DNA of 64,000 bases, from assembly GCA_022818135.1 (NCBI GenBank), contig JAFMSR010000013.1:24078207-24142206 (forward strand), written 5' to 3'. Position 1 is the first letter of the stretch, and every line of letters begins with the position of its first letter. The position numbers and the translations under genes were made by a program. Below the pieces are notes generated by a model, which was not told where the DNA came from, did no database searches, and worked only from the letters and a program-made list of their open reading frames with translations. This DNA is from Saxidomus purpurata (Eukaryota; Mollusca; Bivalvia; Venerida; Veneridae). Below, piece after piece: positions 45,680 through 58,832 of the stretch.

Positions 45680-46290
45680 ACAAGAACTGTCCTTTTTAAA
45701 AAGATGGGCGGTGCGATTTTTAGTAAATGCAAGCGATGAATGGGTAGCTAGATTTCATCGTAAAAAAACATGTCAAACAGCGGTAGTAAGAAGGTACCAA
45801 ACGTCACAGGGTGAGAAAAATGGGATGCGAATCCAGGATCCTTCGCTTAAACAGCTTACAAGGCGAAAGCTTTCCCGACTGAGCTAACCGGCCGCCTACA
45901 CGGTTCCCCGTAATTGTGATTAAGTCCGGATCAGGAAAACAAACTTAAAACTTGTTTTTTTTATCAACTATGTTATCCGAAGTATTGACCGTTATTCATT
46001 GGTCGAGAAAGTATAATTACTCTACACTCATAAATAATAGTATTTTGGTGGTAACAACATAGTATGTTGATATGAACTATTTACGTACTAAAATTATTAA
46101 ACCATCCATAAAAGAATGAAAACGTATGAATATTTCATTGACCTTTTTATTTTGCCGTATTGTTCAATTAAAAGATGCCTTACAGAGTAAGTTTTTCAAT
46201 ATATTCTACTCGTCATTTCATTGGCGGTTGAAAGAATACCAACCTCCGGTCAAAAGCGACCTCAATACGGCCGCGCCGAATAAATAATCA
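45680..46290. repeat. Dispersed duplicated block, copy 2, with tRNA-Thr-like SINE head
   Basis: Matches copy 1 (41370-41740) in two parts, 45687-45830 and 46090-46285. In place of the junction it contains a tRNA-like head on the - strand at 45820-45895: A-box TAGCTCAGTCGG (45874-45885) and anticodon arm TTCGC...GCGAA, whose loop is 16 instead of 7 bases and contains TGT. The B-box is degenerate (GATTCGCATCC). Copy 2 also has an 18-base insertion near 46189. Confidence 0.6.
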
Positions 46291-47880
46291 TGCTCCTTTC
46301 CCATAGTCTTCTCAGGTCGCACCATTTATACCTTGAATGTGAATTGTGGACCATAAGCACATCTAACAAACAACAAACCATAGGTCTTCATTTCTAAATG
46401 GATCAATTTTCTTGAAGAAATGTTTTAATTCGCACCATTTTTGATACACAGAAAGAACAGCCCATCCAAAAATTGGCCATCGCTTTTTAAAGGGGACATC
46501 TTCATTTTAGAAATTTGGTAGAGTGTGTGCCCTCTTTAGAGAACCGCTTATGCGGTCATGCACATGCAAAGGTTTTGTTTTCAATAACATCAGGAGAAAT
46601 TCTTTACATTGCAACATACAAGGTGACAAGGCAATAACATTTATAGCAAGGGTGTTTTTCTTTTCTCGCAATAAAACTTTCAGGAAAACATGTTTCAGGT
46701 GGTAAATGCATATTTTTAACAACTGCGACGTAACAAAATGTCGCGGGTCATGATCTACCAATTACTTACATTAAACATGAAATAGCTTTCAGGACATATT
46801 AGTTCAACATTCTACACACTGACCTTCTGAAATCTATCAAGGGCTGTAAGTCTTGTCACTTTGAATGTTAGTTCGCCTCACACAAGCTTGTTAACGTGGG
46901 CCGGTGACAAGTTGATGTTGTCTCGGTAACATAAAAACTCAACTTATACTGCCATTAATTCAGAAGAAAAAAATGTCAGATTTCATAATCACTATAGAAA
47001 TAAGGAAATATTGCAGTGTTATTTCACGCTGAGAAGTGAAACCAATGCGATTGTTAAGTACATGACTGTATAATTTAGAAATCGTAGTCATGTACAAGTT
47101 GTGTTCAACCGGTGAAGAAAGTAACTGAAATGCATATATATCATAACAACTTACCATAAGCTGATAATCATAGATTTGCTATTTCATATAGTAAACTGTA
47201 AATTGCGTATTAGCATACGAGACAACATTATAACGGACTAACATGTTCCTCTGTATCGTTCCAATTTTAGTACTTAGTATGTGTACTGCCGAAGCAAGTA
47301 CACGGACAGACATTATGTTTTAAACAAATTGTCCGCAGGAAACTTCTGTATATTATTTAATAAGGTACTGGTTGTACTTAACCATAAACGTGGCTTCTGG
47401 TGGCGAGTGGTGTGTTTGGTGGTGTTTATGGATTACTTTATATATTTTCCTTTTCAATAGTTTACTTCTGTGTGACTTTGCATAGATAAATACTGACAGT
47501 ATTTCAGATTTAACTTAAGATTAGTCCCAATATACCGGTCAAACTATTTGGCTAAAATACGGATAAAATGCGGGTTCTGTCTAGTATTTAGCCTTACCTC
47601 TCTACAGGTCCATCTTTTAGTCCTGACGATACCACAGTGCTTGGTCTGCATTACTGTAGTGGCAAATAGGGCAAAAGATTTAAAATATTCAATTTACAGT
47701 TTTGAAAGAAATTGTGCATGTTTATTAGTCCAATGACTAACAGATTCAATGCGCCTACAAAGTTTCAACATTGTTGTATATACTCTCTAAAATTTGACAG
47801 ATGGGAAGGTGAACATTATACACCTCTCCAAAAGTCAGAAGGGGGTGTAAGACTAAGCTACGTGTACTTTCAATTAGCAT
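46291..47880. other. No gene supported
   Basis: AT-rich intergenic DNA. Short overlapping frames at 46507-46761 and 47548-47978 lack domains. No repeats apart from the edge of the minisatellite beginning about 47880. Confidence 0.4.
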
Positions 47881-47884
47881 TTCT

Positions 47885-50800
47885 ATGGCCAAAAGTCTGT
47901 ACTACTTTCAATTGTACTTTAAATGATAAGGGGTCTGTACAACTTTCAATGGCCAGGAGTCTGAACAACTTTCAATAGCCAGGTTTCAGTAGTACTTTCA
48001 ATGGCCAAAGTACTGTACTACTTCTAATGGTCAGGAGTCCGTACTACCGATACTTTCAATGGCCAAGAGTATGTACGTCTTTCAATGGCCAACAATCTGC
48101 ACTTCTTTCAATGGTAAAAATACTGTATTCTTTTTAATGACAAACGGATAAGCGTATGTACTACTTTGAATAGTCAAGAGTAAGTCTTACTTTCAATGGC
48201 CAAAAGTATGTACACTGTCAATGTTCAGGAGTCTGCACTGCTTATAATGGCCAATAGTGTGTACTACTGTCAATGGTCAGGAGTCTGCACTGCTTATAAT
48301 GGCCAATAGTGTGTACTACTGTCAATGTTCAAGAGTCTGTACTGCTTATACTGGCCAATAGTGTGTACTTCTGTCAATGTACTACTGTCAATGTTCAAGA
48401 GTCTGTACTGCTTATACTGGCCAATAGTGTGTACTTCTGTCAATGTACTACTGTCAATGTTCAAGAGTCTGTACTGCTTATAATGGCCAAAAGTGTGTAC
48501 TACTGTACTCTGTCAATGTTCAAGAGTCTGTACTGCTTATAATGGCCAATAGTGTGTACTACTGTCAATGGTCAGGAGTCTGTACTGCTTATAATGGCCA
48601 ATAGTGTGTACTACTGTCAATGTTCAAGAGTCTGTACTGCTTATAATGGCCAATAGTGTGTACTACTGTCAATGTTCAAGAGTATGTACTGCTTATAATG
48701 GCCAATAGTGTGTACTACTGTCAATGTTCAAGAGTCTGTACTGCTTATAATGGCCAATAGTGTGTACTACTGTCAATGGTCAGGAGTCTGTACTGCTTAT
48801 AATGGCCAATGGTGTGTACTACTGTCAATGTTCAGGAGTCTGTACTGCTTATAATGGCCAATGGTGTGTACTACTGTCAATGTTCAGGAGTCTGTACTGC
48901 TTATAATGGCCAATGGTGTGTACTACTGTCAATGTTCAGGAGTCTGTACTGCTTATAATGGCCAATGGTGTGTACTACTGTCAATGTTCAGGAGTCTGTA
49001 CTGCTTATAATGGCCAATGGTGTGTACTACTGTCAATGTTCAAGAGTCTGTACCGCTTATAATGGCCAATGGTGTGTACTACTGTCAATGTTCAGGAGTC
49101 TGTACCGCTTATAATGGCCAATAGTGTGTACTACTGTCAATGTTCAGGAGTCTGTACTACTTATAATGGCCAATGGTGTGTACAACTGTCAATGTTCAGG
49201 AGTCTGTACTGCTTATAATGGCCAATGGTGTGTACTACTGTCAATGTTCAAGAGTCTGTACCGCTTATAATGGCCAATAGTGTGTACTACTGTCAATGTT
49301 CAGGAGTCTGTACTACTTATAATGGCCAATGGTGTGTACAACTGTCAATGTTCAGGAGTCTGTACTGCTTATAATGGCCAATGGTGTGTACTACTGTCAA
49401 TGTTCAAGAGTCTGTACCGCTTATAATGGCCAATGGTGTGTACAACTGTCAATGTTCAGGAGTCTGTACTGCTTATAATGGCCAAGGTGTTACTACTGTC
49501 AATGTTCAAGAGTCTGTACCGCTTATTTAATGGCCAATGGTGTTACTACTGTCAATGTTCAGGAGTCGTACCGCTTATAATGGCCAATGGTGTGTACTAC
49601 TGTCAATGTTCAGGAGTCTGTACCGCTTATAATGGCCAATAGTGTGTACTACTGTCAATGTTCAGGAGTCTGTACTACTTATAATGGCCAATGGTGTGTA
49701 CAACTGTCAATGTTCAGGAGTCTGTACTGCTTATAATGGCCAATGGTGTGTACTACTGTCAATGTTCAGGAGTCTGTACTACTTATAATGGCCAATAGTG
49801 TGTACAACTGTCAATGTTCAAGAGTATGTACTGCTTATAATGGCCAATGGTGTGTACTACTGTCAATGTTCAGGAGTCTGTACTGCTTATAATGGCCAAT
49901 AGTGTGTACAACTGTCAATGTTCAAGAGTCTGTACTGCTTATAATGGCCAATGTGTTACTACTTCAATTCGGGAGTCTGTACTACTTATAAAGGCCAATA
50001 GTGTGTACAACTGTCAATGTTCAAGAGTCTGTACTGCTTGTAATGGCCAATGGTGTGTACTACTGTCAATGTTCAGGAGTCTGTACTACTTATAATGGCC
50101 AATAGTGTGTACTACTGTCAATGTTCAGGAGTCTGTACTACTTATAATGGCCAATAGTGTGTACTACTGTCAATGTTCAGGAGTCTGTACTGCTTATAAT
50201 GGCCAATAGTGTGTACTTCTGTCAATGTTCAGGAGTCTGTACTACTTATAATGGCCAATAGTGTGTACTACTGTCAATGTTCAAGAGTCTGTACTGCTTA
50301 TAATTGCCAATAGTGTGTACTACTGTCAATGTTCAAGAGTTTGTTCTACTTTTAATTGCGAAGAAGCTGTACTTCTTTCAGTACTTTGGCAAAGAGTCTG
50401 TACTATTTTCTATGACAAGAGTCTTAACTACTTTCAATGGCCAAGAGTGTGAACTGATTTCAATAGTGTGTACTATTTTCAATGGCCAAGCGTATGTCTA
50501 CTTTCAATGGTGAAGAGTCTGAACTACTTTCAATGACCAAGAGTGTGAACTGATTTCAATAGTGTGTACTATTTTCAATGGCCAAGCGTATGTCTACTTT
50601 CAATGGTCAAGAGTCGGAACTACTTTCAATGTCCAAAAGTGTGTTATTCTTTCAATGGTCAAAAGTGTGAACTACTTAAATAACTAATAGTGTGTATTTC
50701 TTTCAATGGCCAATAGTGCGTACTACTATCAATGGTTAAAAGTCAGTCCTACTTTCAATGGCAAAAAGTGTGCTACTGTCAATGGTCAAGAGTCTGTACT

Positions 50801-51482
50801 ACTTTTAATGGCCAATAGTGTGTTCTTCTGTCAATAGTAAAGTGTGAACTACTTTAAATGGCCAATAGTGTGTAATTCTTTCAATGGGCAAGAGTCTGTA
50901 CTACTTTCAATGGGCAAGAGTCTGTACTACTTTCAATGGGCAAGAGTTTGTACTACTTTCAATGGGCAAGAGTCTGTACTACTTTTAATGGGCAAGAGTC
51001 TGTACTACTTTTAATGGTCATGAGTCTGTACTACTTTCAGTTGTCAAGAGTTAGTACTACGTTCAATGGTCAAGAAGTATGTTGTTCTTTAAGTACTATT
51101 TTCAATGGCAAAGAGTCTGTACTATTTTCAATGACAAGGCATCTGTACTACTTTCAATAGCCACAAGTCTGTACTACTTTCAGTATTACCTTCAGTGGCT
51201 AGGAGTCTGTGCTATTTAAAAGCCAAAAAATCTGTATAACATGTACTTTAAATGGCCAGAAGTATGTTCTACTTTCAGTATTACTTACAACGGCTAGGAG
51301 TATGTACTACTTTCAATGGCCAAGGGTGTGTTGTACTTCCAACGGCCAAGAGTATTCTATTTTTAATGGCCAAGAGAGTGTATTACTTTATCTGGTCAGG
51401 AGTCTGTTTTTCTTACAATGGCTAAGAGCATGTTGTACTTTCAATGACAAGAGTGTGTACTACTTTCAATGGCCAGGCGTTA
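47885..51482 (+). repeat. Large minisatellite, 26-bp monomer with 52-bp dimeric core
   Basis: Flanks (47885-48200 and 50350-51482) consist of diverged 26-bp monomers TACTACTTTCAATGGCCAAGAGTCTG. The core (about 48230-50340, roughly 40 copies) is a regular 52-bp dimer made of TACTACTGTCAATGTTCAG plus GAGTCTG and TACTGCTTATAATGGCCAA plus TGGTGTG. The two halves have diverged consistently, as in higher-order satellites. Frames such as 48309-48542 are repeat artefacts. Confidence 0.95.
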
Positions 51483-54400
51483 ACTTATAACTGCAAATGC
51501 TTAATAAATTGTAATTGCAAATGGCAAAGTTTCAAATAAAAATAGCCTCAGGGTAATTAAATATACTTTGGATGTTAAAGTTGTTCTATTAAAACTTCCA
51601 ACATCTTATAAAACATCTAGCTTAAAATATGAAAGTTCATACCGATAAATAACCAACGATATGATTGGATGTTAATACATTTTACGCCTGATACTTGAAC
51701 AAAAGTAATTTATAATTTTATTATGACATGCATGTCAAAGTTGCTTTAATTCAGTATAATTGTGACATCCTACAGCACAGAAACTTTTCATTTGCATGTA
51801 AAATGCCGCTATAGAGTGAGAAAGTTATCCTTTCACATGAATGAGTGAATGAACCTCTTGACCCCTTATCACGATTTCCACTTTAACCTTGAGATCACCA
51901 TGCCAAACATTTGACAAGTTTCAAAGTATTAAACTGGGTGTATAATGTGGCCTCTGGAATATGGCCATGGTAAACGTTAGTTATTGACGGACATTACACA
52001 ATCACAATAGCTCATATTGAGTACTTAAAGCTCTTATAGAAACATGTAAGATATATTTCTTTTCAGAAGCTATTACATATTTTAATATTGTATTGATTCA
52101 AAGACTGAGCACAAAACTGAGTCGAGCATGAAAAAAATACAACTCTGGCAATTTCACATTAGCATGTTTATTTGTGGTGACATACACGGCTGAAGAGAGA
52201 CCCAGCAAAATGCAACAAAACTTATAAGCATTCTAGTACATGTACATAGTTTAAAACAATGACAGATATACAACACACAAAAATATGAGATTTATAAATG
52301 TGTTGAAAACATGATTTATTTCCAGTAAAAATTGTTAAAACCTTTGGGAGGAGTAAATTACCCACCGAAATAACAAGCAAATTCTGAATTTGACTTAAAA
52401 AAAGAAATTCACTCTTCTTCATTCAACACTCAAGGGTGAACGTCTGCGCAGCTCTTTGCATAACAGGAAAAACACTGAATAATACACACTCCTCCACCCC
52501 AGAGAAATGACTTCGTCTCTGGAACCAGTTGTTCAAAAATTTAACCAGCTGTCAAATTAACCTTCGGTTAAATTTTGACTTAAAATACTACTCTATGTGG
52601 TGAAAACCCGTGTGCTATTCTAAATTTACTTTGAAGAGATTTTAGTTTTCCAGTGACCTTCATACATTCAATATTTGATAAAGTCTTTCAAAATGTTTAA
52701 AAACAGCCCCAAATTTTAATCGACTGTTGTGTTAACAGCCAGTTAAAGTTTCAAACAACTGGATCCCAGGGATCGCTATGGTCAACTTAACTACAATGTT
52801 TACCACAACTACCTGTGGTAGCTCTATTAATGGAATCACTGCTGTGCACTCCAGGCAAATTTACTCCCAACATGATACAATACAAGTAACGATGGATCTA
52901 CGTCAAACTTTCTAAACTACCTGTACCTTTATTATACCTATCTAAGAAACACACCCTCTGAAAGACTTGACAAATTGTTCAAATATAGGGGAGAAAAAAT
53001 GCCTTTTTAATACATGAATATAAAATGTACAAGTTATAGTCTCATATTGCTACAAGAATACAGAATACAATGTTTATACTCATAAAAATTCCTACTGAAA
53101 TCTATCAACATAATGGTTTAAATACACTCCCTTCACACATCAATCATAACTTGACATACATAAAACACGTATGTGAACAATGCTTCTTTCCTAGGCCAAA
53201 CATTTTTTCATGCAACGGTAACTTTTAGTTTTTCAGATTTATTTCTTATCGTGGACTGACAAGTTTTCATATCATTTCTTGAGAAGATTTTTTCCATTAA
53301 CACATGTTCTATGTGATAAAACATGTAAAGAACATAGTCTGTAGCACTTGTCTTTAAATCCAGTATCCGCAACTCCTCGAAATTCATAAAGTACATCAAA
53401 ATTGCTTATATTTTCATTTCACTTCTACGAAGATTCAGACATAAATCCAATCACAAACATAAATTACTCAAGAAGTATTCAAAAATTTAATAAACACACA
53501 TTGTAAAAATCACTCACATAATATTGAAAACAACTAGATTTGTAGTCTTAATTCTGTAAAAAAAATCATAAAGCTGACTTTAGGACTGTTTTATAAATAC
53601 AATTCCCCACCCAACCTCTGCCCGAGCATTTCATTCTGCAGCACAACTCATCATAATGCTTTCTGACAGCTGAAAATCTTGTTCCCATAAGGTTGCGATC
53701 ATGTTTAAAACCATACGACATGTCATTTTCTACTAAAACAAACAGATTTATTTTGGCCTCAATTATGCAAGGTTAAGTCACCTTGTTTGTCTTTAAATAT
53801 TATAATAAATTCATTGTCGTCTTCAATCATAATGATTTATGATGCTCATTTCAGATGCGTGCATTTAGTGGTTAACTGGCAGAAAAATTGCTGAACAATT
53901 TTCGATTTTTTTTTAACCACTGGCAAATACTTCCTATTCCAATTTAAATTAAATACATTCTGACAAGATAGATGTTCTTAAACACCACAAACGTGATCGC
54001 CTAATACTGACCCTTAACACGAGGCAATTATTTACAGAAATAAATTGGGGAGTTGCCGGATGTTTGAAATCCTCTTTTCCGAGAATGCTTACTAGGCATT
54101 TTTGGAAAGCTCAATTATCATTCCTGGAACATAAATATCTTTCATTCAATCTGAATTCGGTTCTATCTATATCAGAAAAAAAGGGACTGGAATACAATTT
54201 TACACACGAGAAAAGCTGTTAGAAACCAAACTTCACATGGATCTGTATCATTCAAAAGCTTGATCCCCATGGTAGCAATCGTCTGTATCATTAAGATGCA
54301 TAATCAATCTATGTCATTAAAATGCATACTTCACAAAATTTAACAAATCTCTTTTCATTAAAAGCATATATTAATTTTTCCCATTAGCAATGGGTCATAT

Positions 54401-57400
54401 CACTAAAATGCATACTTTATATGGTGACACCAACCTGTAGTATTTTACCACATACTTCACAAACCTTTTGTTAAATTTCGCTTACCCACTCAATCCCTGG
54501 TCTAAGTGCTTTCCACCTACACATAAAAATTCATGATTTGTTAGAAGTGCTTGCTTTTATTTTTACACTGTACAAAGTACTTTTTCTAGCAACATTCTCT
54601 GGTCTGATTTCATCACTTGAATTTCTAACTTCTGCATGATTATATGTTATTCAATATACATGAAAACATAATGAGTATGCCTCTTTCTAGAAAACACTTT
54701 AAAGGGAGAGTAACAATTCTATATTTTTACGCTGAAGAAAAAACACATTTTCTTCAATCTGTAAAACTCGTACACCGAAAATCTATACCTTCATTTCGTT
54801 CATAAATTGTCCCCTGCATGTAAAGGAACTGTACAGTTACGTACAATACAAGTACATACATATTTCAAGTGCAATATTACAGGCTGGCATTCCCATAGCA
54901 ACAAACAACAACTCTTGCGCCTGAGGTATATTAAATTCTTACAACCTTGATCATTTCAGGCCTACCAAAGGTTTGGGTGATAGGAGTGGGCAGGGAATAT
55001 CACCATTGCAGTACTTCTTGTTAAAAGAAACTGAAAGTCATCTAAGATAACATACACTTCAAAATAGCACAAAGAAAACATGTACAAGTGATCTATACTG
55101 TCTATAGCTCCACACAAGCACTCAACATGATAATAAAATACATGGTATATACATAGTGAAAAATTGGTGTAATATTGCACATTTGAATGTGGAAGTTATT
55201 TCAGAATACGTAAATAAATAAATATGTCACCTATACATTTGGTATTCCATAAATTGTCCAACTGCATTAATTGCTCTGACACAGTCTTACATTTTATCGA
55301 ACAGTTTTTAAAAGTTTGCCCCTGCTAATCTGAATGCAAACAGCATGTTGCACTAATGCAGTCAACTTGACAATTTCTGAAATCTCAAATGAAACACAAC
55401 CATACCACATCTACAAGCTACCAAATCTACATGTGCATTTTATGAGTTATATGCACCATTTGTTTGAAACATATCATTGACACACTTTTCATACTATTTG
55501 CTGAATCTGCTAGTTTTCCTTAAGTGACATCCCAGTGATTATTAAACCTCACTGATATAAACTACTTCCTAGAATCACTGATGAGAATTTTTCATTAGGT
55601 GGGTCAGGCAGTTTACCAATTATATAAAATCTCTAAAGCCTGTATCATATTCATACAGCATGCACTCAAACTAACTAACGTAAATTATACAAAACTTCAT
55701 GGCGGAGAACCGTAGATACGAGCCGCCAGCTAAATGTTGTTGACAACAATCTCAAGATTCCAGGAAGTAATTTATATCAGTGGTTTGTATATTTTATCAC
55801 ACAATACATAATGTTATCACATTCTAACAGGCACAAAAAAGCTTCTTTGAATGTCTGAGCTCCTATAATCCTTCCACTATTATTTACAAAATATTTACAA
55901 TCAAAACGAACGTGGTATCTATCTTAAAGAAGTTTTCCCCAACACCTATACAATAGACTACACAGATTTTCCTATTCATGACCAATACCAGTGCTTGATT
56001 CATAAAACACTGATATTAAATTTAAGTGTGTGACCCTGTTCACCTAATGCCAATTTAAGCCAACTAATTCCATTCATAAAAACATTTCAAATTGAGGTTT
56101 TCTATGACATCGTTGCAATGTGGTTGCAACTGCACTCTACAAAAAGTATCACAATTATTCACGCTTTACATATCTTTTTTTACCTTCACCCCAGACTGCT
56201 GTACCTAAATATATCTACAAATTCAATATAACAGCCTCTACAAGAGAACAGCAACATTTATGAGACATCCCTCGTCTAACCTAATTCTATTTTTGTGCAT
56301 AAAATTTGCAAGAAATCCTCATCAATCATAGTAATTTGCATCATTCATTATTCATATTTAATTTCAGTAATATTTTCTCCGCACTTTAGATCAACAGGGT
56401 CACTTGTACATCCGCTTTAAACATTACAGTGCATTTTACAAGCCCAGAATAGTTCAAATCAATACCTGGTCATGTAACTGAAATGAAGACTACAATAACG
56501 TTCTATCTTCCATTAACAAGTTGACACTAGATATGATTGGATGTGATCAACCCCTTTATTTACATATACAGATTCCGTATTTACAGAGAAAAAAAGACCG
56601 GTAAGTACAAAACCGAGATGTCTGGAGATGTAATATCAATATTAAAACATGAGAATGAAATGCATGATCGGCATCAGGTAGACAATGCAATCAATTAAAC
56701 TTATCATCATTTGTCCCGAAGTCTTGGTGACCATTGGGGCCCCACAGATCTGGCTACCTGTTCCTTCCATTCTTTGCAGTTGTCAAATCAATTAAATCAA
56801 TATATGGTGGTTATTAAAACATCACGATCATGGAAACTCACAACAGTCACTAAAAATTACTAAATATTGCGGAAGCAGAAAAACAGCATTTGGAATGCAA
56901 ATATTACAATAAATAATCACAATACTCAGAAATACACACAGTTCATTGGGAAATAAATATGGAATAAACATTTCCACAATTTTTCGACACTACTTTAGCT
57001 GCCAAAATGTTAATATTTGAACTTTGCATGGCAATTGCTTACTCAGAATAATTATATGTACAAGAAATGGAGGTGGGTTTTTTGCTGTAATGTTTTACAC
57101 ACAACAGTAGTTTATTTAACCACCAAGTCTGCTGACACCTTAGGCACTCTACAGCAGACGCAACTAGTTTTGGAAAGATTATCAAGAAAGACTCTTCGGA
57201 CATTATAACAATTGTAGTAAAAGTAAATAATGAAATAACTTTTAAAATATCACAAGAAAATGTGACATCCACAGGAATATAAAAGATCAGCCACATTTTT
57301 GGCTGGTGCCACACATAATCTATCACTAAAAATGCAAGTACTTGAAAATTACAAAAAATCTACTTGCAAAATGTAAACAAATGTAGTTCCTTTAAATTAT

Positions 57401-58312
57401 TGTAAAAAGTTTTATTCAGTAATTATTTCCCAATGTACTGTACCTTTTTACAATTGATAATGATTAAAGTAAAAAAGCAAGTTTTTCTTCCACTTTTTAA
57501 CTCTGTTTCTTTTCAGTAATACAGTTTTATTTGGTACTTTCAGCATGTTGTCCGTCTTAGTCATATAGAACACTATTATAATCCATGCTGGTGTGTTTTA
57601 ATGATTTTCCAAGCAAAAACAAAAATGGCTTAATGTTGGTTCTGAAAGCATAAAAAACATTCATATATTTAACACAGCTGATGATGACTTAGCCTAGACT
57701 ACTTGCAAGTCTCACAGTTAACTTGAACCTGCATCAAGCCAGCTACATCACCTAGCAGTAACCCTGTGGACTTAATCAAAATCTATTTCAATATTAATGA
57801 GTAAACAATAAATGCAGATTTACTGTTCAGTTCAAGGCTCATTATGTTTTCTTCTTTTAAATTTTCCAATCACAATTGAAAGCTCTTTGTACTGCACGAG
57901 CACAACAATTTGTCCAAAATCATTGATGTGAGAGTTTAGTCAAACATCCTTGATACTTGTATCAATCATCCATAGGGATTTTTTATTCTTGATAATAAGT
58001 TTCACTCAGTCTGTATTACCTACATTTAACATGGGTTCTTCAAATTAAATCTGTTAACAATATTACAATATAGAATGGACACGGAAAAAACAATGACACC
58101 TGATTGTGAGCTTGACCTTGAGCCGGTGATGTTGAAACATTGGTTTAATGTGCAGTGTGTTGATGAAATGAACATTTCCCCTGTGTTACATGAAAATCCT
58201 TCAAAGCGTTTTAGAGATAAGGAGCAGACTAGTAATGCAAGGTTTGAACCCTTTGACCCGAAGTTGTGATCAAGACCTTGGGGCGCTGACAGTAAGATAT
58301 ACATGTACTTAC
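51483..58312 (-). other. Gene-free stretch downstream of kinesin coding end; possible long 3' UTR or UTR intron
   Basis: 6.8 kb with no supportable coding frame and no tandem array or recognised interspersed repeat, in contrast to the rest of the window. Because a donor follows the kinesin stop codon, at least part of this could be a 3' UTR intron and a long 3' UTR exon. AATAAA on the - strand occurs for instance at 52315-52320 and 52167-52172, near the far end. A frame at 58075-58269 (+) has near-coding composition but no domain. Confidence 0.35.
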
Positions 58313-58444
58313 CCTTTTAAGCTTTGGTCTCGCTTCTGGTGACAGGTCCGTTGACCACAGCACCACCACCACCTCTGATACCAACAGACTGAGGACCTGC
58401 ACCGGTCTGGCCAGGATGCCGAGCTCCAGGTCGGATTGGTTTGG
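58313..58444 (-). CDS. KIF5-like: Kinesin-1 heavy chain, last coding exon (tail with IAK motif)
   Basis: Preceded on the - strand by acceptor TTTTGTTTTGCAG. It completes the split alanine codon of QIAKPIRPG, the autoinhibitory tail motif that binds the paired motor heads in conventional kinesin. It then reads GARHPGQTGAGPQSVG, IRGGGGAVVNG and PVTRSETKA before TAA at 58317-58319. Length and glycine-rich ending fit invertebrate kinesin heavy chains. Only four bases after the stop there is a consensus donor (AAAAGG|GTAAGT), so the transcript probably continues in another exon that is wholly 3' UTR. The IAK region is cytoplasmic and also contacts microtubules in the family. Confidence 0.93.
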
Positions 58445-58752
58445 CTGCAAAACAAAACATTGTATTGAAACTAAACAATAAACAAATGCACTTAAATAGT
58501 CAAAGAAGATATACCGGAACTACACTTAATAACTTCTTCAAAACAACGAGCTTCTTCTAGCAGTATAAAAAAGTAAAACTATTTTAACTTCATGCTGGAA
58601 TGTTAACCCACTTTAAATGTTTTATTTGTACCATCCAGTAAAAGTACATAAAAGAACAAAATTCTTCATTTCATTTCACAAGCTAAAACGTAGCTTTCTT
58701 AACTCCTTCCTAACCCAAGTTTTTAAGATAGGTCTCATAACTAAGAAATTAC

Positions 58753-58832
58753 CTATCTGTGCTGCATGTCCTCTCCTCTCGAGATTCTTCTGTCGCACGT
58801 GCTCCTTGATTCTATCAACCTCGTGCTGATAT
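58753..58832 (-). CDS. KIF5-like: Kinesin-1 heavy chain, penultimate coding exon
   Basis: 80-base exon with acceptor TGTTTTAACAG and donor ATAG|GTAATT. It reads YQHEVDRIKEHVRQKNLERR, then GHAAQI, the classical basic segment just before the IAK motif. KIF5 proteins have YQxEVDRIKEAVRxKNxARRGHSAQI here. Phase 2 in and phase 1 out join exactly to the flanking exons. The basic stretch is the tail's auxiliary microtubule-binding site in the family. Substitutions such as A to H and M to L are conservative for an invertebrate. Confidence 0.95.

Noticed and set aside
48309..50513. Frames of 60-80 codons with a repeated TTVNVQESVLLI peptide
   Set aside because: Translation of the 26/52-bp minisatellite; the frames are interrupted repeatedly and have no independent support.
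58075..58269. 64-codon + strand frame just downstream of the kinesin coding end
   Set aside because: Composition looks somewhat protein-like, but no domain is recognised and it is antisense to the presumed 3' UTR/intron; left as unexplained.
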